From contig NZ_CP076543.1 of assembly GCF_030440515.1 (NCBI RefSeq), forward strand, positions 4,437,501 to 4,501,500: a DNA stretch of 64,000 nt. Reading direction: 5' to 3'. The position numbers were made by a program, and so were the translations under genes. Positions 28,683 to 38,276 of the stretch are shown here, in pieces; the first letter of the stretch is position 1; each line of letters starts with the position of its first letter. Below the pieces are notes generated by a model. That model searched no databases, was not told where the DNA came from, and saw only the letters and a program-made list of their open reading frames with translations. This DNA is from Streptomyces xanthophaeus (lineage in GTDB: Bacteria > Actinomycetota > Actinomycetes > Streptomycetales > Streptomycetaceae).

Positions 28683-30930
28683 GCCGGCGCCTCCGGGCGT
28701 CTATGAGCGTCTCCTGTACGTGCCGCAGCGGCTGGCCGTCCGCATCCGTGCTGTGCCGGGTCCACTCGCCGTCCGGGCCCAGGTGCCAGGAGGAGGTGGC
28801 GTCGGACATGCCGGTTTCCAGCATCCGGTCCAGTGCCGCGCGGTGGGCCGGGTCGGCGACCCTGACCAGTGCCTCGATACGGCGGTCGAGGTTGCGGTGC
28901 ATCATGTCGGCGCTGCCGATCCACACCTCGGGTTCGCCGCCGTTGCCGAAGGCGAAGACCCGGGAGTGTTCCAGGAAGCGGCCGAGGATCGAGCGGACCC
29001 GGATGTTGTCCGAGAGCCCGGGGACTCCGGGGCGCACGGCGCAGATGCCGCGCACCCAGATGTCGACGGGCACTCCCGCCTGGGAGGCCCGGTAGAGCGA
29101 GTCGATGAGGGCCTCGTCGACGATCGAGTTCATCTTGAGCCGGACGTAGGCGGGGCGGCCGGCCTTGTGGTGGGCGGCCTCCTTGTCGATCCGCGCTATC
29201 AGTCCGTCCCGCAGCGAGCGGGGCGCCACCATCAGCCGGCGGTAGGTCTCGCGGCGCGAGTAGCCGGACAGCCGGTTGAAGAGGTCGGAGAGGTCCGCGC
29301 CGACCTGCGGGTCGGCGGTGAGCAGGCCGAGGTCCTCGTAGAGCCGGGCGGTCTTGGGGTGGTAGTTGCCGGTGCCCACGTGCGAGTAGCGGCGCAGCGT
29401 CTCGCCCTCCTGGCGGACGACGAGCGACAGCTTGCAGTGGGTCTTGAGGCCGACGAGCCCGTAGACGACGTGGCAGCCGGACTCCTCCAGCTTGCGCGCC
29501 CACTTGATGTTGGCCTGCTCGTCGAAGCGGGCCTTGATCTCGACGAGTACGAGGACCTGCTTGCCGGAGTCGGCGGCGTCGATCAGGGCGTCCACGATCG
29601 GGGAGTCGCCGGAGGTGCGGTAGAGCGTCTGCTTGATGGCGAGGACGTCCGGGTCGGCGGCGGCCTGCTCCAGGAAGGCCTGCACCGAGGTGGAGAAGGA
29701 GTCGTACGGGTGGTGCAGCAGGACGTCCCGCTCGCGCAGGGCGGCGAAGATGTCGGGCGCGGACGCGGACTCGACCTCGGCGAGGTCGCGGTGGGTCCCG
29801 GCGACGAACTTCGGGTACTTGAGCTCCGGGATGTCCAGCGAGGCGATCCCGAAGAGGGCCGTCAGGTCCAGCGGGCCGGGCAGCGGGTAGACCTCGGAGG
29901 CGTTGACCTTCAGCTCCTGCACCAGCAGGTCCAGGACGCCCGGGTCGATGGACTCCTCGACCTCCAGGCGCACGGGCGGGCCGAAGCGGCGCCGCATGAG
30001 CTCCTTCTCCAGGGCCTGGAGCAGGTTCTCGGCGTCGTCCTCCTCGACCTCCAGGTCCTCGTTGCGGGTCACCCGGAACATGTGGTGCGCGAGCACCTCC
30101 ATGCCGGGGAACAGCTCCTCCAGGTGCGCGGCGATGACGTCCTCCAGCGGGACGTAGCGCTGCGGGGAGGCCTCCAGGAAGCGGGAGAGGAGCGGCGGGA
30201 CCTTGACCCGGGCGAAGTGGCGGTGGCCGCTGACGGGGTTGCGTACGACCACGGCCAGGTTCAGGGAGAGGCCGGAGATGTACGGGAACGGGTGCGCGGG
30301 GTCCACGGCCAGCGGGGTCAGCACCGGGAAGATCTGGTTGCGGAACAGGGTGAAGAGGCGCGCCTGCTCCTTCTCGGTCAGATCGGGCCAGCGGATGAGG
30401 TGGACGCCCTCCTCGGCGAGTGCCGGGGAGATGTCCTGCTGGAAGCAGGCGGCGTGCCGGGCCATGAGCTCACGCGAGCGCGTCCAGATGAGGTCCAGCA
30501 CCTCGCGGGGCTGCAGGCCGGAGGCCGAACGGGTGGCGACACCGGTCGCGATACGCCGTTTGAGGCCGGCCACGCGGACCATGAAGAACTCGTCGAGGTT
30601 GCTCGCGAAGATCGCCAGGAAGTTGGCGCGCTCCAGCAGGGGCGTCGTCGGATCCTCGGCGAGCTCCAGCACCCGCTCGTTGAAGGCGAGCCAGCTGCGC
30701 TCCCGGTCGAGGAAGCGTCCCGGCGGGAGCTCGTCGCCGTCCTTGTCGTCGTCGTAGGCGTCCAGATCCGCGTCGAGATCGGGCTCCAGGTCGACGTGCG
30801 GGCGGTGCGCCGAGATGGAGCCTATGCGGGCGTGGGCTCCGGTGACGGCGCGGCCGGGGGCGGCGGCGGGGGTGTGAGACGGGTGCTGGGCGGGGACCTC
30901 GGTGGGGCCTGCGCTGGGCTGGTGGCTCAT
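28663..30930 (-). CDS. ppk: Polyphosphate kinase PPK1
   Basis: The 755-aa enzyme makes polyphosphate from ATP. Landmarks are [16 protein letters not shown] near the N-terminus, [14 protein letters not shown], the phospho-histidine segment [20 protein letters not shown], and the C-terminal [14 protein letters not shown] and [14 protein letters not shown]. An N-terminal extension of about 75 residues, rich in Pro/Ala then Asp, precedes the conserved core. ATG 30930 follows GGAGTC. It lies in the same block as the pst genes, and upstream DNA has weak 11-nt phased repeats of PHO type. Confidence 0.95.
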   Translation of the reverse strand: MSHQPSAGPTEVPAQHPSHTPAAAPGRAVTGAHARIGSISAHRPHVDLEPDLDADLDAYDDDKDGDELPPGRFLDRERSWLAFNERVLELAEDPTTPLLERANFLAIFASNLDEFFMVRVAGLKRRIATGVATRSASGLQPREVLDLIWTRSRELMARHAACFQQDISPALAEEGVHLIRWPDLTEKEQARLFTLFRNQIFPVLTPLAVDPAHPFPYISGLSLNLAVVVRNPVSGHRHFARVKVPPLLSRFLEASPQRYVPLEDVIAAHLEELFPGMEVLAHHMFRVTRNEDLEVEEDDAENLLQALEKELMRRRFGPPVRLEVEESIDPGVLDLLVQELKVNASEVYPLPGPLDLTALFGIASLDIPELKYPKFVAGTHRDLAEVESASAPDIFAALRERDVLLHHPYDSFSTSVQAFLEQAAADPDVLAIKQTLYRTSGDSPIVDALIDAADSGKQVLVLVEIKARFDEQANIKWARKLEESGCHVVYGLVGLKTHCKLSLVVRQEGETLRRYSHVGTGNYHPKTARLYEDLGLLTADPQVGADLSDLFNRLSGYSRRETYRRLMVAPRSLRDGLIARIDKEAAHHKAGRPAYVRLKMNSIVDEALIDSLYRASQAGVPVDIWVRGICAVRPGVPGLSDNIRVRSILGRFLEHSRVFAFGNGGEPEVWIGSADMMHRNLDRRIEALVRVADPAHRAALDRMLETGMSDATSSWHLGPDGEWTRHSTDADGQPLRHVQETLIDARRRRRGSAKP

Positions 30931-31339
30931 GACTCCATTCTTCCGCGCACGCGGGAGGACAGGCACGTCGGAAGAGTCGGCCGTCAGTCGGAGTCGGGGC
31001 TGCATTGGGGGAGAGTCGCAAGCGCGTCTGAATGCATGGTTAATGGCGTGTGGCTTCCCGGGTCCGGATGGCGCACGAGTCGCCTCCCGGCGGGGGTGGC
31101 GGGGCCGGTGCGCGCCCCGCGTGCGCGGGTGGCTCCGCCTGGGCGCGGTGCGGCTCCCGGTGCGGGGCTCCGCCCCCGGGCCCCCGCCGGGCGCTGCCCG
31201 GACCCGCGCCTCAAACGCCGGCGGGGCTGAAAGAGCGGGGCTCCGCCCCGGACCCCGCGCCTCAAACGCCGGCGGGGCTGGATTTGGCCCGGCGGGGCTG
31301 GGTTTGGCCCGGCGGGGCTGGATTCGGCGGAGCCGGCGG
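30931..31339. other. Gap between mshD and ppk with repeat and possible PHO-like sites
   Basis: The ppk-proximal part holds the ppk promoter, with weak repeats CATTAACC and CATTCAGA spaced 11 nt at 31045-31027. The rest (31160-31335) is filled by the GC-rich repeat. I see no gene. Confidence 0.5.
31160..31335. repeat. Intergenic GC-rich repeat, long cluster
   Basis: Two full units contain CGCCTCAAACGCCGGCGGGG (31206-31225 and 31259-31278), each preceded by a CCGGACCC segment, and are followed by three TGGATTTGGCCCGGCGGGGC-like units. It is the largest cluster of this repeat in the window. Confidence 0.85.
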
Positions 31340-32266
31340 TCAGCTTTCCGTGCGGTACATCAGGTCCACCTCGTGGGTGGTGAAGCCGAGGCCCTCGTAG
31401 ACGGCCAGGGCCGCCGGGTTGTCGGCGTCCACGTAGAGCATGGCCGTCGGCAGGCCCTGGGCCGCCAGGTGGCGCAGGCCGATCGCGGTGAGGGCCTTGC
31501 CGAGGCCGCCGCCCTGGGCGCCCGGGCGGACGCCGACCACGTAGACCTCGCCCAGCTGCTCCGCCGCGTGGACCTTCGTCCAGTGGAAGCCGACGAGCTC
31601 GCCGCCCTGCTCCGCGAGGAAGAAGCCCTTGGGGTCGAACCACGGCTGCGCGATCCGGTCGTCCAGGTCGCGCTGCGTCAGCGAACCCTGCTCGGGGTGA
31701 TGGGCGAAGGCGGCCGCGTTCGCCGTGAGCCAGGCCTTGTCGTCGGCGCCGGGCACGAAGGTCCGTACGGTCACCCCGGGCGGGAGCACCGGTTCCGGCA
31801 GCGGGTCCCCGCCGGCCAGCGGCCGGCGCAGCTGGCGCAGCTCGCGGAAGAGGGTCAGGCCGAGCACCTGGGCGAGGTGCCGGGCGGCCGACTTGCCGCC
31901 GTGCGCCCATACCCGCAGCCGCTTGCCGGAGGCGGCCAGCAGGGCCGTGCCCATGGCCCGACCGTGCCCGCGGCCGCGCAGGGCCGGGTGTACGACGAGT
32001 TCGGCGGCCGGGGCCTCCACCGGGTCGGTGTCCTCCAGTTGTCCGTAAGCGGAGAGCCGGCCGCCCTCGGTGAGCAGGAAGTGCCGGATGCCCTCGCGCG
32101 GTCCGCCGCGCAGCTGGAGCCGTCCCTGTTCGGACACGGCGGTGGTGCCGTCCGTACGCGCCGCGTCCTCGATGAGTTCGAGTACGGCGATCGCCTGTTC
32201 CTCCGTCAGCTCGTCGAGAGTCTGAATCTGCCGTCCCGGCTCCAGGGCCGCTGCTGCGTCAGTCAT
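31340..32266 (-). CDS. mshD: Mycothiol synthase
   Basis: The 308-aa protein has two GNAT domains. The second carries the acetyl-CoA loop [13 protein letters not shown] and the MshD ending [24 protein letters not shown]. It acetylates Cys-GlcN-Ins, the last step in making mycothiol, the main actinobacterial thiol. ATG at 32266 starts just before the first domain. Length and ending match the family. Confidence 0.93.
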   Translation of the reverse strand: MTDAAAALEPGRQIQTLDELTEEQAIAVLELIEDAARTDGTTAVSEQGRLQLRGGPREGIRHFLLTEGGRLSAYGQLEDTDPVEAPAAELVVHPALRGRGHGRAMGTALLAASGKRLRVWAHGGKSAARHLAQVLGLTLFRELRQLRRPLAGGDPLPEPVLPPGVTVRTFVPGADDKAWLTANAAAFAHHPEQGSLTQRDLDDRIAQPWFDPKGFFLAEQGGELVGFHWTKVHAAEQLGEVYVVGVRPGAQGGGLGKALTAIGLRHLAAQGLPTAMLYVDADNPAALAVYEGLGFTTHEVDLMYRTES

Positions 32267-32352
32267 GGCACGAGCCTACGACCGCCACGGGGGAGGGGAG
32301 GAGTGCGGGCGCGAGGTCGGTCCTTCTTCTGCGCGTAACCAACGCGATACCC

Positions 32353-32366
32353 CTACCCCCTGGTAG
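32353..32366. promoter_or_regulatory. CTACC-N4-GGTAG inverted repeat upstream of 5'-nucleotidase
   Basis: A perfect 5-bp inverted repeat with a CCCT spacer lies 69 nt before the start codon. The same arms occur at 35829, before the PI-PLC gene. It may be a shared operator; function unknown. Confidence 0.35.
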
Positions 32367-32435
32367 AGCTACGCGCGTTGACCTTAGGCTTCGGCGGACC
32401 TCCCACGTTCTCCCGCTGTCACATAAGGGGATTAA

Positions 32436-34253
32436 ATGTCAGCGACGCCACAACGGCACCGCCGAACCCGCCGGTTGACCCTCACCGCCCTCGCCGTCAC
32501 GGCCGGGGCCGGAGCGATGGTCGCGGCCGCACTTCCGGCCGGTGCCGCGAGTGGTGGCGGTGCGGCCAAGAGCCGGACCGTCGATGTGCAGATGCTGTCG
32601 TTCAACGACTTCCACGGCACGCTGGAGCCCCCGCAGGGCTCCTCCGGCACCGTGACCGAGCGTCAGGCCGACGGCACCAGCAAGGCCATACCCGCGGGCG
32701 GTGTCGAGTACCTCGCGACCAGCCTGCGCGAGGCCCGCAAGGGCCACGAGTACTCCGTCACGGCCGCGGCCGGTGACATGATCGGCGGCAGCCCGATGCT
32801 GTCCGGGCTCTTCCACGACGAGCCGAGCATCGAGGCGCTGAACAAGATCGGCCTGGATGTCTCCAGCGTCGGCAACCACGAGTTCGACGAGGGCAAGACC
32901 GAGCTGCGCCGCATGGGTTACGGCGGCTGCCACCCGGTCGAGGGCTGCTTCGAGTACGGCAAGGAGTTCACCGGCGCCGAATTCCAGTACCTCGCGGCCA
33001 ACGTCACGGACGAGAAGACCAAGCGTCCGCTGATGTCGCCCACCTACGTCTGGAAGAAGGGGGACGTGAAGATCGGCTTCATCGGCGTCACCCTGGAGGG
33101 CACTCCGGACGTCGTGACCGCCGAGGGCGTCAAGGGCCTCAAGTTCGGCGACGAGATCGAGACGATCAACAAGTACGCCGCCGAGCTGAACAAGCAGGGC
33201 GTGAAGTCGATCGTCGCGCTGATCCACGAGGGCGGCCTGCCCGCCAACGGCGCGTACAACTACGACTGCAACGTCCCGGGTGCCGGTGCCGGCATCTCGG
33301 GCGCGATCGTGGACATCGCCAAGAACGTGGACTCCAAGGTCGACGCGCTGGTCACCGGCCACACGCACCAGGCCTACGCCTGCAACATCCCGGACCCGGC
33401 GGGCAACCCGCGTACGGTGACCTCGGCCGCCTCCATCGGCCGCCTGTTCACCGACACCACCCTCACCTACGACCGGCAGACCAAGGACATCGTCCGTACG
33501 CCGGTCACCTCGCCGAAGCCGGTGAACAAGATCGTGGGCCGGGACCAGCCGAAGGCCCCGGACATGACCGAGCTGATCGACCGCTGGAAGGCGCTGGCGG
33601 CCCCGATCGCCAACCGTCCGCAGGGCTTCATCTCGGCCGACATCCCCGGCCGCGGTTCCGAGGCGCCCGAGAAGCCGCTCGGCGACCTGATCGCCGACGC
33701 GCAGCTCGAAGCGCTCGCCCCGGCGGACAAGGGCGGCGCTCAGCTGGCCGTCATGAACCCGGGCGGCATCCGCTCGGACCTCGCCTACAAGGCCTCGGGT
33801 GACGAGGGCGACGGTGTGGTGACGTACGGCGAGTCCTTCACGGTCCAGCCGTTCACCAACATGATGAACATCGTGGACCTGACCGGCGCGCAGCTGATCA
33901 CCGCGCTCCAGCAGCAGGTCAGCGGGCCGGTCAACGGACCGAACCCGAAGATCCTGCAGGTGTCGAAGGGCTTCACGTACACCCTGGACATGACGAAGGC
34001 GGGCGTGGACCGCATCGTCGTGGACTCGGTGAAGCTGAACGGCGCGCCGATCGACCCCGCCAAGACCTACCGGGTCGCGATGAACGAGTTCCTCGCGGGC
34101 GGCGGTGACGGCTTCACCGTCCTGAAGGAGCACAAGAACAAGCTGGTGGGCGCGTCCGACCTGGACTGCTTCAACGCCTACCTGACGAAGAACTCCTCGG
34201 CGGCGGCCCCGATCGCCCCGCCAGCGGCGAACCGGATCACCGTCATCAAGTAA
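32436..34253 (+). CDS. Secreted 5'-nucleotidase / metallophosphatase
   Basis: The 605-aa secreted enzyme has a signal peptide ending near PAGAAS (about residue 38). The metallophosphatase motifs are FNDFHG, AAGDMIGGS, GNHEFDEG and TGHTHQAY, and the C-terminal 5'-nucleotidase domain has MNPGGIRSDL and NEFLAGGGDGF. It should release phosphate from extracellular nucleotides. AAGGGG precedes ATG 32436. It sits near the phosphate genes, but I see no clear PHO box. Confidence 0.93.
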   Translation: MSATPQRHRRTRRLTLTALAVTAGAGAMVAAALPAGAASGGGAAKSRTVDVQMLSFNDFHGTLEPPQGSSGTVTERQADGTSKAIPAGGVEYLATSLREARKGHEYSVTAAAGDMIGGSPMLSGLFHDEPSIEALNKIGLDVSSVGNHEFDEGKTELRRMGYGGCHPVEGCFEYGKEFTGAEFQYLAANVTDEKTKRPLMSPTYVWKKGDVKIGFIGVTLEGTPDVVTAEGVKGLKFGDEIETINKYAAELNKQGVKSIVALIHEGGLPANGAYNYDCNVPGAGAGISGAIVDIAKNVDSKVDALVTGHTHQAYACNIPDPAGNPRTVTSAASIGRLFTDTTLTYDRQTKDIVRTPVTSPKPVNKIVGRDQPKAPDMTELIDRWKALAAPIANRPQGFISADIPGRGSEAPEKPLGDLIADAQLEALAPADKGGAQLAVMNPGGIRSDLAYKASGDEGDGVVTYGESFTVQPFTNMMNIVDLTGAQLITALQQQVSGPVNGPNPKILQVSKGFTYTLDMTKAGVDRIVVDSVKLNGAPIDPAKTYRVAMNEFLAGGGDGFTVLKEHKNKLVGASDLDCFNAYLTKNSSAAAPIAPPAANRITVIK

Positions 34254-34272
34254 CACCTCGTGCGGTAGTCCT

Positions 34273-34307
34273 GGAGGGGCGGCGGGCCATCGGCCCGCCG
34301 CCCCTCC
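34273..34307. terminator. Hairpin after the 5'-nucleotidase gene
   Basis: GGAGGGGCGGCGGGC pairs with GCCCGCCGCCCCTCC. It is a very stable stem without a long T-run, between convergent genes; probably a terminator in both directions. Confidence 0.7.
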
Positions 34308-34340
34308 GGCATTTCCCCGTGCACCCCCGTGGCGCAGGGA

Positions 34341-35129
34341 TCAGAGGGCGGCCAGGAACGTCCCGACCGCGGTGTGGACGCCGTCCGGGTCGGTGAAGGG
34401 CACGAAGTGGTCGCCGTTCAGGGGGGTGTACGAGGTCTTGGGGCGCCGGGCGGCCATCGCGTCGGCGGTGTCCTGGCTCAGGGCCTGGCTGTGGATCCCG
34501 TGGATCAGCAGGGCCGGGCAGGTGCTCGCGAGCCAGGTGTCCCAGTGGTCGCCCCGGCAGGCCTCGATCGAGTCGAGCATGTCCTGGGGGTGGAACGGCA
34601 GCCGCCAGCCCTCGCCGGAAGGGAGCGGGCGCAGGGCCTGCCCGACGAACTGGGCGCCCACCGGCCCGGCGGCTTCGAGGAGTTCCTCGCGGGTGGGGGC
34701 GGTGTACCGCATGCCGTGCAGGAAATCGAAGAGGGGGCCCTCGGTGGTGGGCCGGATCTCGACGGTGGCGTCGACGCCGACGAGTGCGGAGATCCGGTCG
34801 GGGTGGGCGGCGGCGAGGTGGTAGGCGTTGAGGCCGCCGAGGGAGTATCCGAGGAGGGCCACGGGGGCGTCCAGGCCGAGGTGGTCGAGGAGGGCGACGG
34901 CGTCGCAGACGTAGCCCTCGCGGCGGTAGTGCGGGGCCCGGTCGGAGCTGCCGTGGCCGCGCTGGTCGGGGGCGATGACCCGCCAGGCGTCGCCGAGGTG
35001 CGCGGCGAGTCCGGCGAAGGCGAGGCCCTCGGACAGGCCGCCGTGCAGGGCCAGCAGCGGGCGGCCGGTGCCGCCGGAGTCCACGTAGGACAGGGTGCGG
35101 TCGTCGATCTTCATCTCGTGGCGCTGCAT
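34341..35129 (-). CDS. Alpha/beta hydrolase
   Basis: The 262-aa hydrolase has oxyanion HGG, DQRGHGSSD, nucleophile Ser in GYSLGG, and a late His in NGDHFVPF. It is clearly related to the hydrolase half of the fusion at 11468-12622. The substrate is unknown. ATG 35129 follows GGGGAGGACCACC. It is divergent from a TetR gene 126 nt away, the usual layout for a regulator controlling its neighbour. Confidence 0.85.
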   Translation of the reverse strand: MQRHEMKIDDRTLSYVDSGGTGRPLLALHGGLSEGLAFAGLAAHLGDAWRVIAPDQRGHGSSDRAPHYRREGYVCDAVALLDHLGLDAPVALLGYSLGGLNAYHLAAAHPDRISALVGVDATVEIRPTTEGPLFDFLHGMRYTAPTREELLEAAGPVGAQFVGQALRPLPSGEGWRLPFHPQDMLDSIEACRGDHWDTWLASTCPALLIHGIHSQALSQDTADAMAARRPKTSYTPLNGDHFVPFTDPDGVHTAVGTFLAAL

Positions 35130-35187
35130 GGTGGTCCTCCCCGTTGCGTCGGACTTTTGATCTGCCGATGCCTGAAGCGTGCCAGGA

Positions 35188-35231
35188 TTTGGGCGCACGC
35201 GCAATACACACGTGTAGGGCGCTTGCCCAAA
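35188..35231. promoter_or_regulatory. Candidate TetR operators between hydrolase and TetR genes
   Basis: The gap holds the palindrome ACACGTGT (35208-35215), flanked by a wider inverted repeat TTTGGGC (35188-35194) / GCCCAAA (35225-35231). Centred between two divergent genes, these are natural sites for the TetR protein. Confidence 0.5.
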
Positions 35232-35243
35232 AGATCGCGCGGC

Positions 35244-35249
35244 TACGAT
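35244..35249 (+). promoter_or_regulatory. -10 box giving a leaderless TetR transcript
   Basis: TACGAT ends seven bases before ATG 35256, so transcription should start at or next to the start codon. The candidate operators lie just upstream. Confidence 0.45.
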
Positions 35250-35255
35250 CCCCGC

Positions 35256-35825
35256 ATGGGAAATCGCGAGGACCTGCTGGCCGGAGCCCGGCGCTGCCTG
35301 GAGGAGAAGGGCTACCTGCGCACGACCGTGCGCGACATCGCCACGGCCTCGGGGGTGAGCATGGCCGCGATCGGCTACCACTTCGGATCGCGGGAGGCCC
35401 TCCTCAACCAGGCTCTGTTCGCCGCCATGGAGGAGTGGGCCGCGGGGTCCGGCCGGCTCACCGGCCAGGGCGAGACCGCGGGGGAGCGCTACGCCGACAC
35501 CTGGGACCGCAAGATCCGCGACTTCGGCGAGATGCGCTGGCTCTGGCTGGCTTCCGTCGAGGCCTTCGTCCACGCGCAGTCCTCGCCCGAGCTGCTCGCG
35601 ATCCTCGCCGAGGGGCAGCGCCGCAACCGGCGGATGGTGGCCGCGGCCCTGCGCGGGGTGCCGCAGGAGGAGGTCTCCGAGGCGGACGTACGGGCCCTCG
35701 GCTCGATGCACATCGCGCTGCTCAGCGGGGTGATGGTGCAGACCCTGACCGATCCGGAGCAGGCGCCCGACGGCAGCGAGCTCCTCCAGGGGTTGCGGTC
35801 CATGGTCGAGCTGCTCGAAAGCTGA
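35256..35825 (+). CDS. TetR family transcriptional regulator
   Basis: The 189-aa protein has the TetR DNA-binding helix-turn-helix at about residues 22-45 (TVRDIATASGVSMAAIGYHFG) and a helical ligand-binding remainder. It is divergent from the alpha/beta hydrolase and probably represses it. Since no ribosome-binding site is seen and a -10 box lies seven bases before the ATG, its mRNA may be leaderless. Confidence 0.9.
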   Translation: MGNREDLLAGARRCLEEKGYLRTTVRDIATASGVSMAAIGYHFGSREALLNQALFAAMEEWAAGSGRLTGQGETAGERYADTWDRKIRDFGEMRWLWLASVEAFVHAQSSPELLAILAEGQRRNRRMVAAALRGVPQEEVSEADVRALGSMHIALLSGVMVQTLTDPEQAPDGSELLQGLRSMVELLES

Positions 35826-35828
35826 CCA

Positions 35829-35842
35829 CTACCGACAGGTAG
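35829..35842. promoter_or_regulatory. CTACC-N4-GGTAG inverted repeat upstream of PI-PLC gene
   Basis: It starts 4 nt after the TetR stop and is the same as at 32353 except for the spacer (GACA). The strand-reversed form reads TACCTGTCGGTA, as at 14366. Confidence 0.35.
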
Positions 35843-35879
35843 CAAAGCTGACGTGTGCACGCCATAATCCGGCCATCAC

Positions 35880-35999
35880 CGGGTCGGCAAAGGGGCGGGC
35901 ATGGGCATCGGCATGGGCACGCGCGCGGGCACAGGCAGGGGCACGGTCACGAGCACGGGCACAGGCATGGGCGCGGTCACGGCCACGGGCATGGGCCGG
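35880..35999 (+). repeat. GGGCAC/GGCATG hexamer tract at the 5' end of the PI-PLC gene
   Basis: About 110 nt are built of degenerate hexamers (GGCATG, GGCACG, GGTCAC, GGGCAC). Translated from 35901 they give G/T/M-rich residues. The tract may be upstream DNA, with the true start at ATG 35991. Confidence 0.7.
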
Positions 36000-36851
36000 C
36001 GGGCGTTTCTGGCCGGAGCACTGGCCGCGGGCGCGGCCGTCGGACTGGGAGCCGCATCCGCCTCGGCCGCCACGCTCGGCACCCAGGACTGGATGGCCGG
36101 CCTCGCCGACTCCACCGCCCTGCAGCGCATGACCATCCCCGGCACCCACGACTCCGGCGCCACCAAGGGCGGCCTCTACGTCGCCTGCCAGAACACCTCG
36201 ATCGCCCAGCAGCTCGACTCCGGAATCCGCTTCCTCGACATCCGCTGCCGGGCCACGGGCGGCTCCTTCGCCATCCACCACGCGGCCTTCTTCCAGGACC
36301 TGATGTTCGGGGACGTCCTCGTGGCCTGCTGGAACTTCCTCGCCGCGCACCCCTCCGAGACCGTCCTGATGCGCGTCAAGCAGGAGTACTCCGGGGAGAG
36401 CGACGCCGCCTTCCGCGCCGTCTTCGACGACTACCTGGACCACCGCGGCTGGCGGCCCCTGTTCCGGATCTCCGACACCCTGCCCACCCTCGGACAGGCC
36501 CGCGGCAAGGTGGTCCTGCTCGCCGACAACGGCGGCCTGCCGGGCCTGCGCTACGGCGACGGCAACGTCTTCGACATCCAGGACGACTACAACACCGAGC
36601 CCTTCGCCAAGCGCGGCCGGATCGAGAACCACTTCCGCAAGGCCGTCCAGCAGCCCGGCAAGCTCTTCGTGAACTACGTCAGCACCGCCGCGTACATGCC
36701 GCCCCGCTGGAACTCCGACCGGCTGAACCCGCAGGTCCACGGCTTCGTCGACGGCGGAGAACTGGCAGGCCGGACCGGGCTCGGCATCGTCCCGATGGAC
36801 TTCCCGAACACCCGCTCCGGCCTGGTCGCCTCACTGATCCGGCACAACTGA
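35901..36851 (+). CDS. Secreted PI-PLC X-domain protein (Tat signal)
   Basis: The 316-aa form (285 aa if it starts at ATG 35991) has a twin-arginine signal (GMGRRAFLAGALAAG) and a phosphatidylinositol-specific phospholipase C X domain. Catalytic-type histidines are in IPGTHDSG and SFAIHHAAF. It should cleave a phosphoinositol lipid outside the cell. The residues before the Tat motif come from a hexamer tract, so ATG 35991 seems more likely biologically. The last 21 nt overlap the convergent histidine-kinase gene. Confidence 0.85.
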   Translation: MGIGMGTRAGTGRGTVTSTGTGMGAVTATGMGRRAFLAGALAAGAAVGLGAASASAATLGTQDWMAGLADSTALQRMTIPGTHDSGATKGGLYVACQNTSIAQQLDSGIRFLDIRCRATGGSFAIHHAAFFQDLMFGDVLVACWNFLAAHPSETVLMRVKQEYSGESDAAFRAVFDDYLDHRGWRPLFRISDTLPTLGQARGKVVLLADNGGLPGLRYGDGNVFDIQDDYNTEPFAKRGRIENHFRKAVQQPGKLFVNYVSTAAYMPPRWNSDRLNPQVHGFVDGGELAGRTGLGIVPMDFPNTRSGLVASLIRHN

Positions 36852-38276
36852 CGGATCGGACGGCGGCGGCATCGGCGCCCCCGGGATGCGGAGCACCGCC
36901 TCCGTGCCCGGGCCGCCGTCGGCCGCCGCCCGCAGCTCGGCGCTGCCGCCCGCGCGCGCCGCCGTACGGGCCACGATCGACAGGCCCAGCCCGCTGCCGG
37001 GCAGGGCGCGGGCCGACTCGGACCGCCAGAACCGCTCGAAGACATGAGGCAGGTCCTCGGCCGGGATGCCCGGACCGTGGTCTCGTACGGTCAGCTCGCC
37101 CGCCCGCAGGGTCACCGCGACCGTGCCGCCGGGCGGGCTGAACTTCACCGCGTTGTCGAGGACGTTGACCACGGCCCGCTCCAGCGCCGCCGCCTCGCCC
37201 CGTACGTACCAGGGCCGCAGGTCCGAGTCGAAGCGGAGCTCCGGACCGCGCAGCCGGACCCGGGACAGCGCGGCCCCGGCGATCTCGTGCAGGGCGACCA
37301 CCTGGAGCGGGCCCGGGGAGGCCGCGTCCGGCCGCGACAGCTCCTGCAGGTCGCCGATCAGCGAGGCCAGCTCCGTCATCTGCGCCTTGACCGAGGCCAG
37401 CAGCTCCCGCCGGTCGTCGGGCGGAATGGCCCGGCCGGTCTCCTCACTGCGGGCGAGCAGCTCGATGTTGGTGCGCAGCGAGGTCAGCGGGGTGCGCAGC
37501 TCGTGCCCGGCGTCCGCGATCAGCTGGGCCTGCCGCTCCTGGGAGGAGGCGAGGGCCGCCGTCATCGAGTTGAAGGAGCGCGACAGGCGGGCGATCTCGT
37601 CGTCGCCCTCGTCGGGGATCCGCACCGTCAGGTCCTCGGTCCGGGCGATGTGCTCGACCGCGTCGGTCAGTTCGTCGACGGGCCGCAGTCCCGCACGGGC
37701 CACCCACAGGCCGGCCGCGCCCGCGCCGACCGCTCCGACGCCGCAGACCAGGAGCAGCACCCAGGCCAGGGTGGACAGCGGCTTGTCGATGTCGGCGAGC
37801 GGTTTGGCGATGGAGACGCCGCCGAAGACCTCGCCGGTGTTGGGGACCACCACCGGGATCGTGTAGACGCGCATCTCGACGCCCTCGGGGGTCGTCACGG
37901 TCTGCAGGGTCTTGCCCCGCTTGCCCGCCGCGATCTCCTTGTCGGCCTTGGTCACCGGCAGGGCGGTCGGCCCGGCGACCCAGCAGTGGCTGCCGTCGGG
38001 CAGGACGATCTGGACGGTCGCGCTCAGGTTCCCGGCGATCTGCTGCAGGTCCTGCTGCGGCGGCGGGAGGCAGTACTTCTGCATCAGGGTCCGGCTCACT
38101 TCGGCGCCGACGTTCGTCGCCACCAGGGAGCGGTCGAGCTGCTCGCGCAGCTGGGTGCGGACCATCACCCAGGACACCGCCGCCACGGCCGCGACCGCGA
38201 GCGCCACCGCCACCGTGACCAGCAGGGCGAGGCGGGAGCGCAGCGGCAGCGCGCGGAATCTGGCCGCCGGGCTCAC
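36831..38276 (-). CDS. Sensor histidine kinase, MprB-like
   Basis: The 481-aa protein has two membrane spans (about 15-38 and 168-190) around an extracellular sensor of about 130 residues containing a Cys-Pro motif (KYCLPPP). A HAMP domain, HisKA with the phospho-His in [13 protein letters not shown], and an ATPase domain with N, G1 (DHGPGIP) and G2 (GSGLGLSIV) boxes follow. It overlaps the regulator gene upstream (GTGA). The adjacent HtrA protease fits an MprAB-like envelope-stress pair. Confidence 0.92.
   Translation of the reverse strand: MSPAARFRALPLRSRLALLVTVAVALAVAAVAAVSWVMVRTQLREQLDRSLVATNVGAEVSRTLMQKYCLPPPQQDLQQIAGNLSATVQIVLPDGSHCWVAGPTALPVTKADKEIAAGKRGKTLQTVTTPEGVEMRVYTIPVVVPNTGEVFGGVSIAKPLADIDKPLSTLAWVLLLVCGVGAVGAGAAGLWVARAGLRPVDELTDAVEHIARTEDLTVRIPDEGDDEIARLSRSFNSMTAALASSQERQAQLIADAGHELRTPLTSLRTNIELLARSEETGRAIPPDDRRELLASVKAQMTELASLIGDLQELSRPDAASPGPLQVVALHEIAGAALSRVRLRGPELRFDSDLRPWYVRGEAAALERAVVNVLDNAVKFSPPGGTVAVTLRAGELTVRDHGPGIPAEDLPHVFERFWRSESARALPGSGLGLSIVARTAARAGGSAELRAAADGGPGTEAVLRIPGAPMPPPSDPSVVPDQ

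Noticed and set aside
28720..31230. An 836-codon plus-strand frame opposite ppk
   Set aside because: Antisense of an unambiguous polyphosphate kinase; Val/Asp/Gly/Glu-rich composition typical of a shadow frame.
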